From NCBI RefSeq assembly GCF_014926385.1, contig NZ_CP053291.1, positions 992,001 to 1,056,000 on the forward strand: a stretch of DNA of 64,000 nt, given 5' to 3'. This DNA comes from Trueperella pecoris (GTDB lineage Bacteria; Actinomycetota; Actinomycetes; Actinomycetales; Actinomycetaceae). Position numbers and translations under genes: made by a program. Below the pieces are notes generated by a model that had not been told where the DNA came from, ran no database searches, and worked only from the letters and a program-made list of their open reading frames with translations. Positions 9,700 to 17,479 of this stretch are shown piece by piece. The stretch's first letter is position 1. Every line of letters starts with the position of its first letter.

Positions 9700-9705
9700 T
9701 ATACT
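9700..9705 (+). promoter_or_regulatory. Candidate -10 element for the downstream merR gene
   Basis: TATACT lies within AAAGTTATACTTGAG, 105 bp before the merR GTG. A weak -35 (TTAGGC) sits 16 bp upstream over the ftsR stop codon. An ACTTAAAGT half-palindrome abuts it and could be a MerR-type operator. Position and sequence only. Confidence 0.3.
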
Positions 9706-9810
9706 TGAGACACGGCAGGAAGACACACCGACCAAGTTTCAACTCACCTCATGGAGGATCGCCCGTACGTGGCTTAAGCTAGAACTTGGATCAATTTGAA
9801 GGAGGCTGAC

Positions 9811-10371
9811 GTGAGTGACGCACCCGCACACGGCGCACATCCGCAGCTTGCACAGGGCATGCTATTCGGCGGCCAAGTTCCGGATCTCGACACCGAGACC
9901 GGCTACCGCGGGCCGGCTGTTTGCCGTGCACTCGGCATTACCTATCGTCAGCTCGATTACTGGGACCGCATCGGACTGGTTGAGCCATCCATTCGCTCGG
10001 CGAAGGGTTCCGGCTCGCAGCGCCTCTACGCGTTTCGCGACATCCTGGTTCTCAAGGTGGTCAAGCGCCTGCTCGACACGGGCGTATCGCTCCAGCAGAT
10101 TCGGCAGGCGATTGCCCAGCTGACCGAATACGGTGTCGAAGATCTTGCTGCGGTCACCCTCATGAGTGACGGTGCATCGGTGTATTTGTGCACGTCAAAT
10201 GACGAGGTCATCGACCTGATCCAAGGGGGACAGGGCGTCTTCGGCATTGCCGTAGGTAAGGTGTGGCGCGAGGTGGAAGGCGAACTTTCGGAGCTACCCA
10301 CCGAGCGCGCCATCGAAGAACCAGTGGACGAACTGGCGGCGCGCCGCACGGCCAAGCGTAACGCCATCTAA
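9811..10371 (+). CDS. MerR-family transcriptional regulator (Rv1830-like)
   Basis: The 186-residue protein has a MerR winged helix beginning YRGPAVCRALGITYRQLDYWD and extending through the SQRLYAFRDILVLKVVKRLLD segment. A short C-terminal region predicts an effector or dimer domain. It is the Rv1830-type regulator that follows garA-ftsR in many Actinobacteria. GTG 9811 is chosen because AAGGAGG (9799-9805) lies at ideal spacing; an in-frame TTG upstream would place that ribosome site inside the gene. In Mycobacterium a bifunctional nuclease gene sits between ftsR and this regulator. Here only a 130-bp spacer remains. Confidence 0.88.
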   Translation: MSDAPAHGAHPQLAQGMLFGGQVPDLDTETGYRGPAVCRALGITYRQLDYWDRIGLVEPSIRSAKGSGSQRLYAFRDILVLKVVKRLLDTGVSLQQIRQAIAQLTEYGVEDLAAVTLMSDGASVYLCTSNDEVIDLIQGGQGVFGIAVGKVWREVEGELSELPTERAIEEPVDELAARRTAKRNAI

Positions 10372-10382
10372 AGGAGCTGTTG

Positions 10383-10652
10383 GTGGTGAAGAACGCAACC
10401 TACCTTATTGAGCCCTCCGGAGCCATTGCTACCACGGATGGCGTGATTGACGCGATCATGGAGTGGGCGTCGGCCGAGGAGAAGAAGGTCTCGTTCGTCG
10501 AATTCGTTCCCGACATCATCCTTGACGTCGACGGGCGGAGGTTCCGCGCTGAAAAAGCCGAACCTCCGCGAGCATTTTTTGGTGCCGCCGCCATCGACGG
10601 CTTTCTCGCCGGGGTGAAATACAAGGTCATTAAGCTCTGGCCCGTCCAATAG
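10383..10652 (+). CDS. Small conserved-looking protein of unknown function
   Basis: The gene follows merR by 11 bp, with AAGGAG at 10371-10376 set correctly for GTG 10383 (or GTG 10386). The 89-residue product is acidic, with no membrane segment or signal peptide and no motif I recognise; it contains hydrophobic patches such as VSFVEFVPDIILDVDG. It may be an ssDNA-, nuclease- or regulator-associated small protein, but nothing supports a specific role. The coding sequence contains a terminator-like hairpin (see separate entry), which is unusual and leaves some doubt whether the full frame is translated. Confidence 0.6.
   Translation: MVKNATYLIEPSGAIATTDGVIDAIMEWASAEEKKVSFVEFVPDIILDVDGRRFRAEKAEPPRAFFGAAAIDGFLAGVKYKVIKLWPVQ
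10535..10580 (+). terminator. Terminator-like hairpin inside the small unknown gene
   Basis: GCGGAGGTTC (10535-10544) pairs perfectly with GAACCTCCGC (10560-10569). The run TTTTTT (10575-10580) begins 5 nt after the stem. The 15-nt loop contains AAAAAG. It resembles an intrinsic terminator, but it lies in frame inside 10383-10652. Confidence 0.45.
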
Positions 10653-10739
10653 CACGCTAGGGTAGCGCGGGAGAGCACTGCCAGAGGAGCGCCACATCGG
10701 GCAGGTGTAACGAGTCGCGTCGTGCTCCGCAAATTTGTC

Positions 10740-10753
10740 ATAATGTACATTAT
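10740..10753. promoter_or_regulatory. Perfect 14-bp palindrome upstream of rbpA (operator candidate)
   Basis: ATAATGTACATTAT is a perfect palindrome in otherwise GC-rich spacer, 131 bp before rbpA. A TTGACA hexamer (10816-10821) lies between it and the gene and may be a -35, with TACCCT 14 bp on as a short-spaced -10. This suggests regulated rbpA transcription. The regulator is not identified. Confidence 0.4.
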
Positions 10754-10884
10754 CGGATTCACTGGTGTGGATGTTACCGTCACTCATGCACCACCATTCG
10801 GCGCGCTGACGGGGTTTGACATGATGTGTGCGGGCTACCCTCCGCCTCTCCGATAACATAGATCTCAAAGACAAGGAGAAAAAC

Positions 10885-11238
10885 ATGGCAGAACGCTCAT
10901 TACGCGGAATGAAGATCGGCGCACACTCGCTGGAGTCGGATTCTGGTGTCGCCTTCGTTGCGCGCCGCGAAGAAAGTTACCGTTGCGAAGACGGGCACAC
11001 GTTCACCGTCACGTTTGCCGAAGACGCCGAGGCGCCGCTGACATGGGAATGCAAATGCGGCAAGCCGGCCGAGCTGATCGGCGGCGGCGATAACGAGGAA
11101 GAATCGAAGCAGGCCAAGCCCCAGCGCACGCACTGGGACATGCTCCTCGAACGCCGCTCCGAAGAAGAGCTCAAGGTCCTCCTCGAAGAGCGCCTCGAGC
11201 TGCTTCGCACCGGACGGCTCTACAAGCGCCGCCGCTAG
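10885..11238 (+). CDS. rbpA: RNA polymerase-binding protein RbpA
   Basis: The 117-residue protein is the actinobacterial RbpA, which binds RNA polymerase and group I sigma factors and stabilises the open complex. It begins MAERSLRGMKIGAHSLE and contains the Cys/His cluster with CEDGHTF and WECKCG, then the basic linker and sigma-interaction region ending LLRTGRLYKRRR. ATG 10885 is chosen because AAGGAG (10873-10878) precedes it and family members begin at this Met. It converges with ppm; the two stop codons overlap by 4 bp with no room for a terminator. Confidence 0.95.
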   Translation: MAERSLRGMKIGAHSLESDSGVAFVARREESYRCEDGHTFTVTFAEDAEAPLTWECKCGKPAELIGGGDNEEESKQAKPQRTHWDMLLERRSEEELKVLLEERLELLRTGRLYKRRR

Positions 11239-11975
11239 CGTCCGATAAGTCGCCTGATCTGCGCGCCACGCCGCTCAACCCCGAGCTTCGTGGCGCGCAC
11301 AAATGCTTCCTTAATGATGTTGCCGGACATCTTCGAGGCGCCCGCGCTGCGCTCGACGAAAGAAATGGGAACCTCCACAATACGGGCGCCCATGTCGCGT
11401 AACTTCAACGTCATGTCGACCTGGAAGAAATATCCCTTCGATTCGACGCTCGTGAAATCGAGTTTCTTGAGCGTGTCGGTGCGGAAGACGCGGAATCCGG
11501 CAGTTGCATCTTTGGCGGGAAGATCTAGCCAAAGCTTGATGTAGAGATTGCCGCCGCGCGAAAGAGCCTCGCGGTACTTTGGCCAATCCACCACTTGCCC
11601 ACCCGCGGTCCAACGCGAGCCGATGACGAGGTCGGGCTTGTCCGGCTTATCTGCACGTTTGAGCAGGTCAGGAAGGTGCTCTGGCCGATGAGAGCCATCC
11701 GCATCCATCTCACACACGTGCGAGTAACCGTGGTCGATCGCCCAGGAAAAGCCCTCGAGATAGGCCCTTCCGAGCCCCTCCTTCGCCGTGCGGTGGAGCA
11801 CGTGAATCTGGCGATCTTCACTGGCCCGTTCATCGGCATAGATGCCCGTACCATCCGGCGAATTATCGTCGATCACGAGGATATCAGCCTGCGGGGCCGC
11901 GGCTCTGGTTCGGTCCAAGATGCCGGGCAGAGATTCGCGCTCGTTATAGGTGGGAATACAGATAAGTACGTTCAT
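11235..11975 (-). CDS. ppm: Polyprenol monophosphomannose synthase (GT2 family)
   Basis: The 246-residue GT2 glycosyltransferase has an N-terminal IPTYNE motif, DDNSPDGT (about 36-43) and the metal-binding DADGSH motif. These are the hallmarks of DPM1/Ppm1, which moves mannose from GDP-mannose to polyprenyl phosphate. The product feeds lipoglycan or protein mannosylation. There are no membrane helices, as in the soluble class. The start overlaps the lnt stop by 4 bp, so lipoprotein acylation and mannose-donor synthesis are coupled, as in mycobacterial Ppm1, where both domains are fused. Confidence 0.93.
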   Translation of the reverse strand: MNVLICIPTYNERESLPGILDRTRAAAPQADILVIDDNSPDGTGIYADERASEDRQIHVLHRTAKEGLGRAYLEGFSWAIDHGYSHVCEMDADGSHRPEHLPDLLKRADKPDKPDLVIGSRWTAGGQVVDWPKYREALSRGGNLYIKLWLDLPAKDATAGFRVFRTDTLKKLDFTSVESKGYFFQVDMTLKLRDMGARIVEVPISFVERSAGASKMSGNIIKEAFVRATKLGVERRGAQIRRLIGR

Positions 11976-13447
11976 GATCGTCCTCGAGTTCTCGATGCTA
12001 TGGCAAGGATAGCGCCCGCGGCGCCGAGCAGGTAGATGAGCACGCCACGTTGGGTCGCGGTGGTGGCGGCGAAGGTGTTGGCTGAATGGAGCGCGATCGA
12101 GACGACCCGGGCGTCCGATTCGAAAAGTCCGGTCTTGTACGCCACGCGGCCGTGAGAGTCAACGATGCCGCTGATTCCTGACGTCGATACCTGCACCGCG
12201 GTCCGTCCGTTTTCGATGGCTCTAAACTTGGTCATGGAGAACTGCTGCGCGCTGAGGCCGGTGGTGCCGAAGGAGGCGTTGTTCGTGGGGATGACGATAA
12301 GTTGGCTGGCGGAAGCCGCCTTCGAGACGATGTCTGCGTAGGCAACCTCAAAGCAGATGGGCGTCGCAATGCTTACGCCCTCACCGATAGGCACGTTCAC
12401 AGTGGCGGGCCCTTGGCCGGCGAGCATGTCAACCGAGACGAGGTCAACGACGTCGGTGACCTTCCGGAGCGTCTCCCGAAACGGCACGTACTCGCCGAAG
12501 GGCACCGGATGCTGCTTAGAATACCGATCCGTGATCCCCCGGCCAGGTTCGATGACGACGACGTCGTTGTATCGCCCATCGTCAACGTATTGCTGGGTTC
12601 CCATAACCAGCGGGATTCCCACATCGTCGACCATACTCAAGACCATCTCCCCCGCGGCCCGGTCCGTTCTGATATCGCGGTCGGAGGAGGATTCGGGCCA
12701 GAGAATGAGGTCTGGCTTGATGCGGGAGGATTCGACCAGAGCGCGGGTTTCGCGTACGTGGTTCTCGGTCACGCGTAGGGCGCGGTTCTCTGCATCGTCG
12801 GGAACGTTTCCTTGCACGACGGCGACGTTGATGCTGCTATCGGCACGGCCTCCCATGGGGACGAATACCGGCACGATCACGAGGGCGATCACGGCGAGGA
12901 CGCTTGTCGCCGCCCCAAGGTAGCTCAGCTTTGGGATCATCGCGAGCAAGAGGCCGCCGGCGATGGCGACCCCGCCCACGAGAGCCGTCGAGCCGTAGGG
13001 CGCCACGTGGGCGATCGGCGAATCAACCAGCGCAAAGCCGACGCTCCCCCACGGCAGGCCGCCAAAGGGCCAGGTGCCGCGGGCCTGCTCGGCGGCCAGC
13101 CACACGAAGGTGGCCGGGGGAACCTGCCACACCACCGAGGCCTTACTTCCGCCCGATAATGCGGCCCACAATGCTCCCACAACGCCGATAAACGCGGCCT
13201 GAACGGCGGCCAGGGCAATCTGTGCAACGTAGAGCCCCGTCGCGGCCGTCGCCCAATCGAAGAGCGGAAAGAAGAAGAAAAATCCCCACACCCAGCCAAG
13301 ACCGAAACCGGCCAGCATGCCTCTGCCCTGCAGCGCGAGCCACAACAAGGAGATGGCTGGAAGCGAGAACGCCCACACACCCATGGGCTCATTCGACAGC
13401 CACATGGAAAGGCCGCCGGCGATGGCGAGGAGGATTCTGAACACCAT
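11972..13447 (-). CDS. lnt: Apolipoprotein N-acyltransferase
   Basis: The 491-residue protein has several N-terminal membrane helices and a C-terminal nitrilase-type domain. The catalytic triad is visible as Glu in LWPES, Lys in SKQHPVPFGEY and Cys in ICFEVAY. It transfers an acyl chain to the N-terminal Cys of mature lipoproteins at the membrane. Several lipoproteins in this window (ribY and the gene at 53771-54919) would be substrates. The start MVFRILLAIAGG at ATG 13447 gives a first helix directly. ppm follows with a 4-bp overlap. Confidence 0.93.
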   Translation of the reverse strand: MVFRILLAIAGGLSMWLSNEPMGVWAFSLPAISLLWLALQGRGMLAGFGLGWVWGFFFFFPLFDWATAATGLYVAQIALAAVQAAFIGVVGALWAALSGGSKASVVWQVPPATFVWLAAEQARGTWPFGGLPWGSVGFALVDSPIAHVAPYGSTALVGGVAIAGGLLLAMIPKLSYLGAATSVLAVIALVIVPVFVPMGGRADSSINVAVVQGNVPDDAENRALRVTENHVRETRALVESSRIKPDLILWPESSSDRDIRTDRAAGEMVLSMVDDVGIPLVMGTQQYVDDGRYNDVVVIEPGRGITDRYSKQHPVPFGEYVPFRETLRKVTDVVDLVSVDMLAGQGPATVNVPIGEGVSIATPICFEVAYADIVSKAASASQLIVIPTNNASFGTTGLSAQQFSMTKFRAIENGRTAVQVSTSGISGIVDSHGRVAYKTGLFESDARVVSIALHSANTFAATTATQRGVLIYLLGAAGAILAIASRTRGRS

Positions 13448-13460
13448 TAAATCTTACGGG

Positions 13461-13533
13461 AAAAATAACGCAGGCTCCCATGTTCCTCGGACCGATCGTC
13501 AGATCGTTTTCTATCGAACAAAGAGCCTGCGTT
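13461..13533 (-). terminator. Long-loop hairpin with T-run between helY and lnt
   Basis: On the minus strand AACGCAGGCTC (13523-13533) pairs with GAGCCTGCGTT (13467-13477), followed by ATTTTT (13461-13466). The 45-nt loop contains a smaller GATC-based hairpin. It would terminate helY transcription before lnt. The long loop makes it weaker than a canonical terminator. Confidence 0.5.
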
Positions 13534-13596
13534 CACACCTATTGCGTGCTTTTACAAGAGTAGAGCTGCTTGTACTTGCGGGCAACTCGATGTGAG

Positions 13597-16203
13597 CTAT
13601 AGCCACTCCCAGCGGCGGATCATGTCGCGCGCCCGCCCGGCGCACTCGTGTAGCGGCCCAGCGGGTGCTACTTGCTCGATCTGGCCCAGGAGGTCGATGA
13701 GGCGCCGATTTGCCGAGATAAAATCGCCGACGACGAGGTCGCTCATCTGCATCACCGTTTCGAGATCGGCGCCGCTTGCCCAGGCGGCAAAGGCCTCCAT
13801 GGCCCCGGGGAAGGGATCGGAGGTGCGCGTGATGTCTACCGCCGCCTCGAGCGCGCGCAGGAAGTCGAGGTTGCGCTCAATTGCGGTCCACGCTGCGCGG
13901 AGGGTGGCCTGGCGAGGCAGTGCCGTCCCGAGGCGACGGTCACAGAGGAAGGCCGAGGTAACCCCTGCGAATTCCGCTGGCGTGAGTCCCTGTATGGCGG
14001 CCTCGTTCAGGCACTGGACGATGAGCAAGTCCGCTTCGTTGTGAATGCCGCGGAGCATGGCCGCCCCCGCGGCGAGCTTGACGTGGCCGGCCGCGCTCTC
14101 GCCGCTCTCCCCCGGCTGGAGATACCCCAGGCGAGACAGTACCGACGCCGTCGCGTCGAACTCTTTGGCCACCGAGTCGTCGTAACGCTCCGACGTCGTC
14201 TCAAGCGATTCGAGGTTGTTCAGTAGCGAAACATACTCGGTGCCGTGGCGCAGATGGTCGCCCAGGTCCGGGCAGTGGTGGACCGGATGTGCCTCGAGCT
14301 CGGCCGAGGATCGCACGGCAAACCGGTCCCAGGAGCTCGTCAGATCCGCGTCGGTTCCCAGCGCCGAGCGCTCCTCGATGGCTTCCCAAATGGACTCCGC
14401 GATGGTTTGGCGCACCTGCGGATCCTTGGGCGACAACCCGAAAGGCATGTCGTTTGTGCCCAGGTCGCGCAACTCGGAAGAAAGCTCATCCTCGTGTAGC
14501 CACACCATCTCGCCGTACAGGTTGACGAGCCGTAGCTTGCGGCCAACCGAGAGCGTGACGCCGTATTCGAGCTCCCCCTGGCGGGCAAACGCATAGAGCC
14601 GCCCGGTTCGTGCCTCGTCCCACGATCGCTCCATGCGGCTGCGATACTCCTGCTTGGCGCGCTTACGCTCAGCCTTGCTCGCTCTCTCGCTACGACGCCG
14701 AATCCGCAGATATTCGGCCACGTCACCCAGCAGGCACGAGTTTTCCAGCTCAGCTTCGAGAACCTCGAGGCGTGCACGAATGCGGGCGATGCGGCCACGC
14801 AAGTCGCCCAGCTCGGCGTTGCGCTGATACTGGGCAAACGATGTACCCATGATGGCCCGCGCATCCTCGTAAGAATGAAAAGCCAGCAGGTTGACCACCG
14901 AATTGTACGAGGGGAAGAACGCCGAGTAGAGCGGCTCCACCCTCCCCGAACCCAAATTGGCCAACGCGCCCAGGTCCAGCTCGTCGCTGTGCAAAACGAC
15001 GGCGTGGCCGACCTTATCCTTGCCGCGCCGGCCTGCACGCCCGATGAGCTGGGTGTACTCAGTCGCCGTCAGATCGACGAAGTCCGAGCCATTCCATCGT
15101 TGAAGCTCCTCGAGGACCACCGTGCGCACCGGCATATCTATTCCCAGGGCGAGCGTGCCAGTGGCGTAGACGAGCTTGAGCAGACCCGCCTCCATCAGAT
15201 CCTCGGCCAATTCCTTGAGGGCGGGAAACATGCCCGCGTGGTGAGCTGCGAATCCCCGCACCATCGCTCTCGACCAAAAAGCGAAACGAACGGCACGCTG
15301 GTCTTCCTCCGTCAGTTCCTGGCGCAGCGCACGCAGATGTGCCCGGATAAGGCGCTGCTCGGCGGGCGTGGTCAACGTCAGCCCGTCGTCGAGAAGATCC
15401 GACACGGCCCTATCGCAACCCTTGCGGGAGAAGATGAACTCGATCGCAGGCAGAAGATCGCGGCTTGTCAGTTGAGTGAGGACTCCCTTGCGGCGGGCCA
15501 ATCCGGTTCGGCGTCGCGAACGGCCACGGGAGCCCGCCGTCTGGACAAGGCGCGCGTTGAGCTCGCCGTTGTCGTAGAGCGGCTCGATCCGCCGCTGGAT
15601 AGCAACGTGCTGGACCAGCGGAACTGGGCGAACCTGCGAAACGACCACCGTGGTCACTCCGCGAATCGAGCGTAGCCACGCCGCAAACTCCTCGACGTTC
15701 GAAATAGTGGCTGACAGCGAGACCAGCCGGACGTGGGCGGGCAACTGCAGGATGACTTCCTCCCACACGGGCCCGCGAAACTCGTCGGCAAGGTAGTGGA
15801 CTTCGTCGAGGACGACGTAGCCGACGTCGCCCACCACGTCGTCATGCTGGAAGAGCATGTTGCGTAGCACTTCAGTGGTCACAACGAGGATGGAGGCTTC
15901 CCTGTTGATGGCCTGATCGCCGGTTAGCAGGCCGACGTTCTCTACACCTAGGCGCTCGGCGAGGTCACGATATTTCTGGTTCGACAGGGCCTTGATCGGA
16001 GCCGTGTAGATGCATTTTTGCATCCGTGCCAGTGCAAGTTCAACGGCATACTCTGCAACCACAGTCTTGCCCGCACCGGTGGGCGCCGAGACGAGGACGT
16101 CACGATCCTGCCCAAGGGCCTCAATTGCCTCGAGCTGAAAGTTATCGAGATAAATGCCGCGCCCTGCATAGCGGTCGACGAAATTGTTGGCGACGAGATC
16201 CAT
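13597..16203 (-). CDS. helY: DEVH-box superfamily 2 helicase HelY (Ski2/Mtr4-like)
   Basis: The 868-residue helicase has Walker A PTGAGKT (41-47), DEVH at 133-136, SAT (motif III), a helicase C domain ending with the QLIGRAGRRGKD motif VI, and a long C-terminal DSHCT/Ski2-like region. This is the actinobacterial HelY family, thought to act on RNA. The frame is open further upstream, but the start is ATG 16203: it gives the family N-terminus (MDLVANNFVDRYAG) and forms a TAATG overlap with the lipid kinase stop. In Actinobacteria helY closes the pafBC-tatAC cluster, as here except for tatAC. Confidence 0.93.
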   Translation of the reverse strand: MDLVANNFVDRYAGRGIYLDNFQLEAIEALGQDRDVLVSAPTGAGKTVVAEYAVELALARMQKCIYTAPIKALSNQKYRDLAERLGVENVGLLTGDQAINREASILVVTTEVLRNMLFQHDDVVGDVGYVVLDEVHYLADEFRGPVWEEVILQLPAHVRLVSLSATISNVEEFAAWLRSIRGVTTVVVSQVRPVPLVQHVAIQRRIEPLYDNGELNARLVQTAGSRGRSRRRTGLARRKGVLTQLTSRDLLPAIEFIFSRKGCDRAVSDLLDDGLTLTTPAEQRLIRAHLRALRQELTEEDQRAVRFAFWSRAMVRGFAAHHAGMFPALKELAEDLMEAGLLKLVYATGTLALGIDMPVRTVVLEELQRWNGSDFVDLTATEYTQLIGRAGRRGKDKVGHAVVLHSDELDLGALANLGSGRVEPLYSAFFPSYNSVVNLLAFHSYEDARAIMGTSFAQYQRNAELGDLRGRIARIRARLEVLEAELENSCLLGDVAEYLRIRRRSERASKAERKRAKQEYRSRMERSWDEARTGRLYAFARQGELEYGVTLSVGRKLRLVNLYGEMVWLHEDELSSELRDLGTNDMPFGLSPKDPQVRQTIAESIWEAIEERSALGTDADLTSSWDRFAVRSSAELEAHPVHHCPDLGDHLRHGTEYVSLLNNLESLETTSERYDDSVAKEFDATASVLSRLGYLQPGESGESAAGHVKLAAGAAMLRGIHNEADLLIVQCLNEAAIQGLTPAEFAGVTSAFLCDRRLGTALPRQATLRAAWTAIERNLDFLRALEAAVDITRTSDPFPGAMEAFAAWASGADLETVMQMSDLVVGDFISANRRLIDLLGQIEQVAPAGPLHECAGRARDMIRRWEWL

Positions 16204-17114
16204 TACATCACCAGCCTCAACGCACCGGGCAGAACCCGGACCGTGGCTGGCGCGCGGCATATTTCCTCGCCGTCGGCCATGATCATCGGCAAGGGACCAC
16301 CGAGCTCGGGGGCAGGATCGATCCGTATCTCGCTCGTGCGGTAGAGGTGGACGCGTGGGTCGCGCAGGTGGCGGTAGAAGACGAGGCGGGTCAGCAGATG
16401 TGCGATGGAGCCCATGCCCAGGCCCGGGGTGAGGACGACGTCGAGCAGGCCGTCGTCGGGAAGCGCGCCTGGCGAGACACAAAATCCCCCGCCAAAGTAT
16501 CGGGTGTTGGCGATCGACAGGAGCGTCATCGCCCCCGCATGCGTGTGCCCGCCCATGCTCACGCGCACTCCGTACGGTTCATAGGCGCCAATCGCGCCCG
16601 GTAGCGCGCGCACGTAGCGAAGGTTGCCCTTGGGCCACGTCATGTGGTTGGTGCGCACGTTGGTATCGGCGTCGATGCCAACAGAAACGATGGCGAGCGC
16701 CCGTTGGCTGCCCTGATGCCAAGAAATCTCCATGACGTCGACATCGCGATAGCGCCTAGTGAGAAGTGACGCTGCGATCTGGTGGACGGAGTCGTGAATA
16801 TTATGTATTGGTAGACCAAACTCGCGTGCAATGTCATTACCGGAGCCGGCCGCCACGATACCGAGCGCAATGCGGCTGTCGCCGACGGCGTTGACCGCAT
16901 TGTGGATGAAGCCGTCGCCACCGACGATGATCAGCGCGTCGATCTTCCCCGAATGGCTGGCCTCGTGCATGGCCACGAAGGCTTGTTCGCGCGTACCCAC
17001 GGGTAGCCAGACCATGTCGACCGGATACTTGAGCAGAACCTCGCGTAGCGCGCTCCTGTAACTATCACTACGGCCCTTGCCGGAGCTGGGATTCAGTGCA
17101 AGAGCCACTCTCAT
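16203..17114 (-). CDS. Diacylglycerol-kinase-family lipid kinase
   Basis: The 303-residue protein has the DAGK catalytic fold: N-terminal NPSSGKG, nucleotide-binding GGDG (65-68) and GSGND (90-94), and the C-terminal beta-sandwich with a GGG-F-x-x-x-P-A/G motif. These soluble enzymes phosphorylate diacylglycerol or related lipids, recycling lipid from cell-wall polymer synthesis (DgkB-like). The exact substrate is not shown. It overlaps its neighbours on both sides (4 bp upstream, 1 bp downstream), so it is in one operon with pafBC and helY. Confidence 0.88.
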   Translation of the reverse strand: MRVALALNPSSGKGRSDSYRSALREVLLKYPVDMVWLPVGTREQAFVAMHEASHSGKIDALIIVGGDGFIHNAVNAVGDSRIALGIVAAGSGNDIAREFGLPIHNIHDSVHQIAASLLTRRYRDVDVMEISWHQGSQRALAIVSVGIDADTNVRTNHMTWPKGNLRYVRALPGAIGAYEPYGVRVSMGGHTHAGAMTLLSIANTRYFGGGFCVSPGALPDDGLLDVVLTPGLGMGSIAHLLTRLVFYRHLRDPRVHLYRTSEIRIDPAPELGGPLPMIMADGEEICRAPATVRVLPGALRLVM

Positions 17115-17479
17115 CTGCGACGTTCCTTGACCTGTGCTCGGGCACGTTCACGTTCGGTGGGGCCGATCGATTCGAACGACGTCTCGTCAATGGCCTCCCA
17201 ACGGCCCCGCGCCGCGTTGAGACGGCGGTTTCGACGGCTGGCACGCTCGGCGCGGATTCGGCGGCGATCCTCGCGCGCGGCCCGGCGCCGGGCCGGGTCA
17301 TCATAGACGTCGGTGACTGGAATCAGATCCCTCACGGGTATCGAGATGGTCGATGCTACCTCGCCTAGCTTGCCTGCCTGGAGAAACAGCCGCTTCGCCG
17401 CGCGCCAGATATCCCGCAGCGTGAAGCCGAAGTATACGCCTAGCCCGATGAGGCCAATCAGCAAGACCCAGAACCACAT
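17111..17479 (-). CDS. Small membrane-anchored protein of unknown function
   Basis: The 122-residue protein has one N-terminal transmembrane helix (about residues 2-20) followed by a highly basic, Arg-rich cytoplasmic tail. ATG 17479 is supported by AAGGAGG about 8 bp upstream, inside the end of pafC, giving a 22-bp overlap. It occupies the place where tatA sits in the conserved actinobacterial order pafB-pafC-tatA-tatC-helY. However, it lacks the short amphipathic helix with the Phe-Gly hinge typical of TatA. I do not recognise a family. Confidence 0.72.
   Translation of the reverse strand: MWFWVLLIGLIGLGVYFGFTLRDIWRAAKRLFLQAGKLGEVASTISIPVRDLIPVTDVYDDPARRRAAREDRRRIRAERASRRNRRLNAARGRWEAIDETSFESIGPTERERARAQVKERRR

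Noticed and set aside
10755-10780. SigR-type promoter for rbpA
   Set aside because: GGATT and GTT elements are present but with 13-bp spacing instead of about 18, so the match is poor.
17111-17479. TatA translocase subunit
   Set aside because: Position and size fit, but the Phe-Gly hinge and amphipathic helix of TatA are not present.
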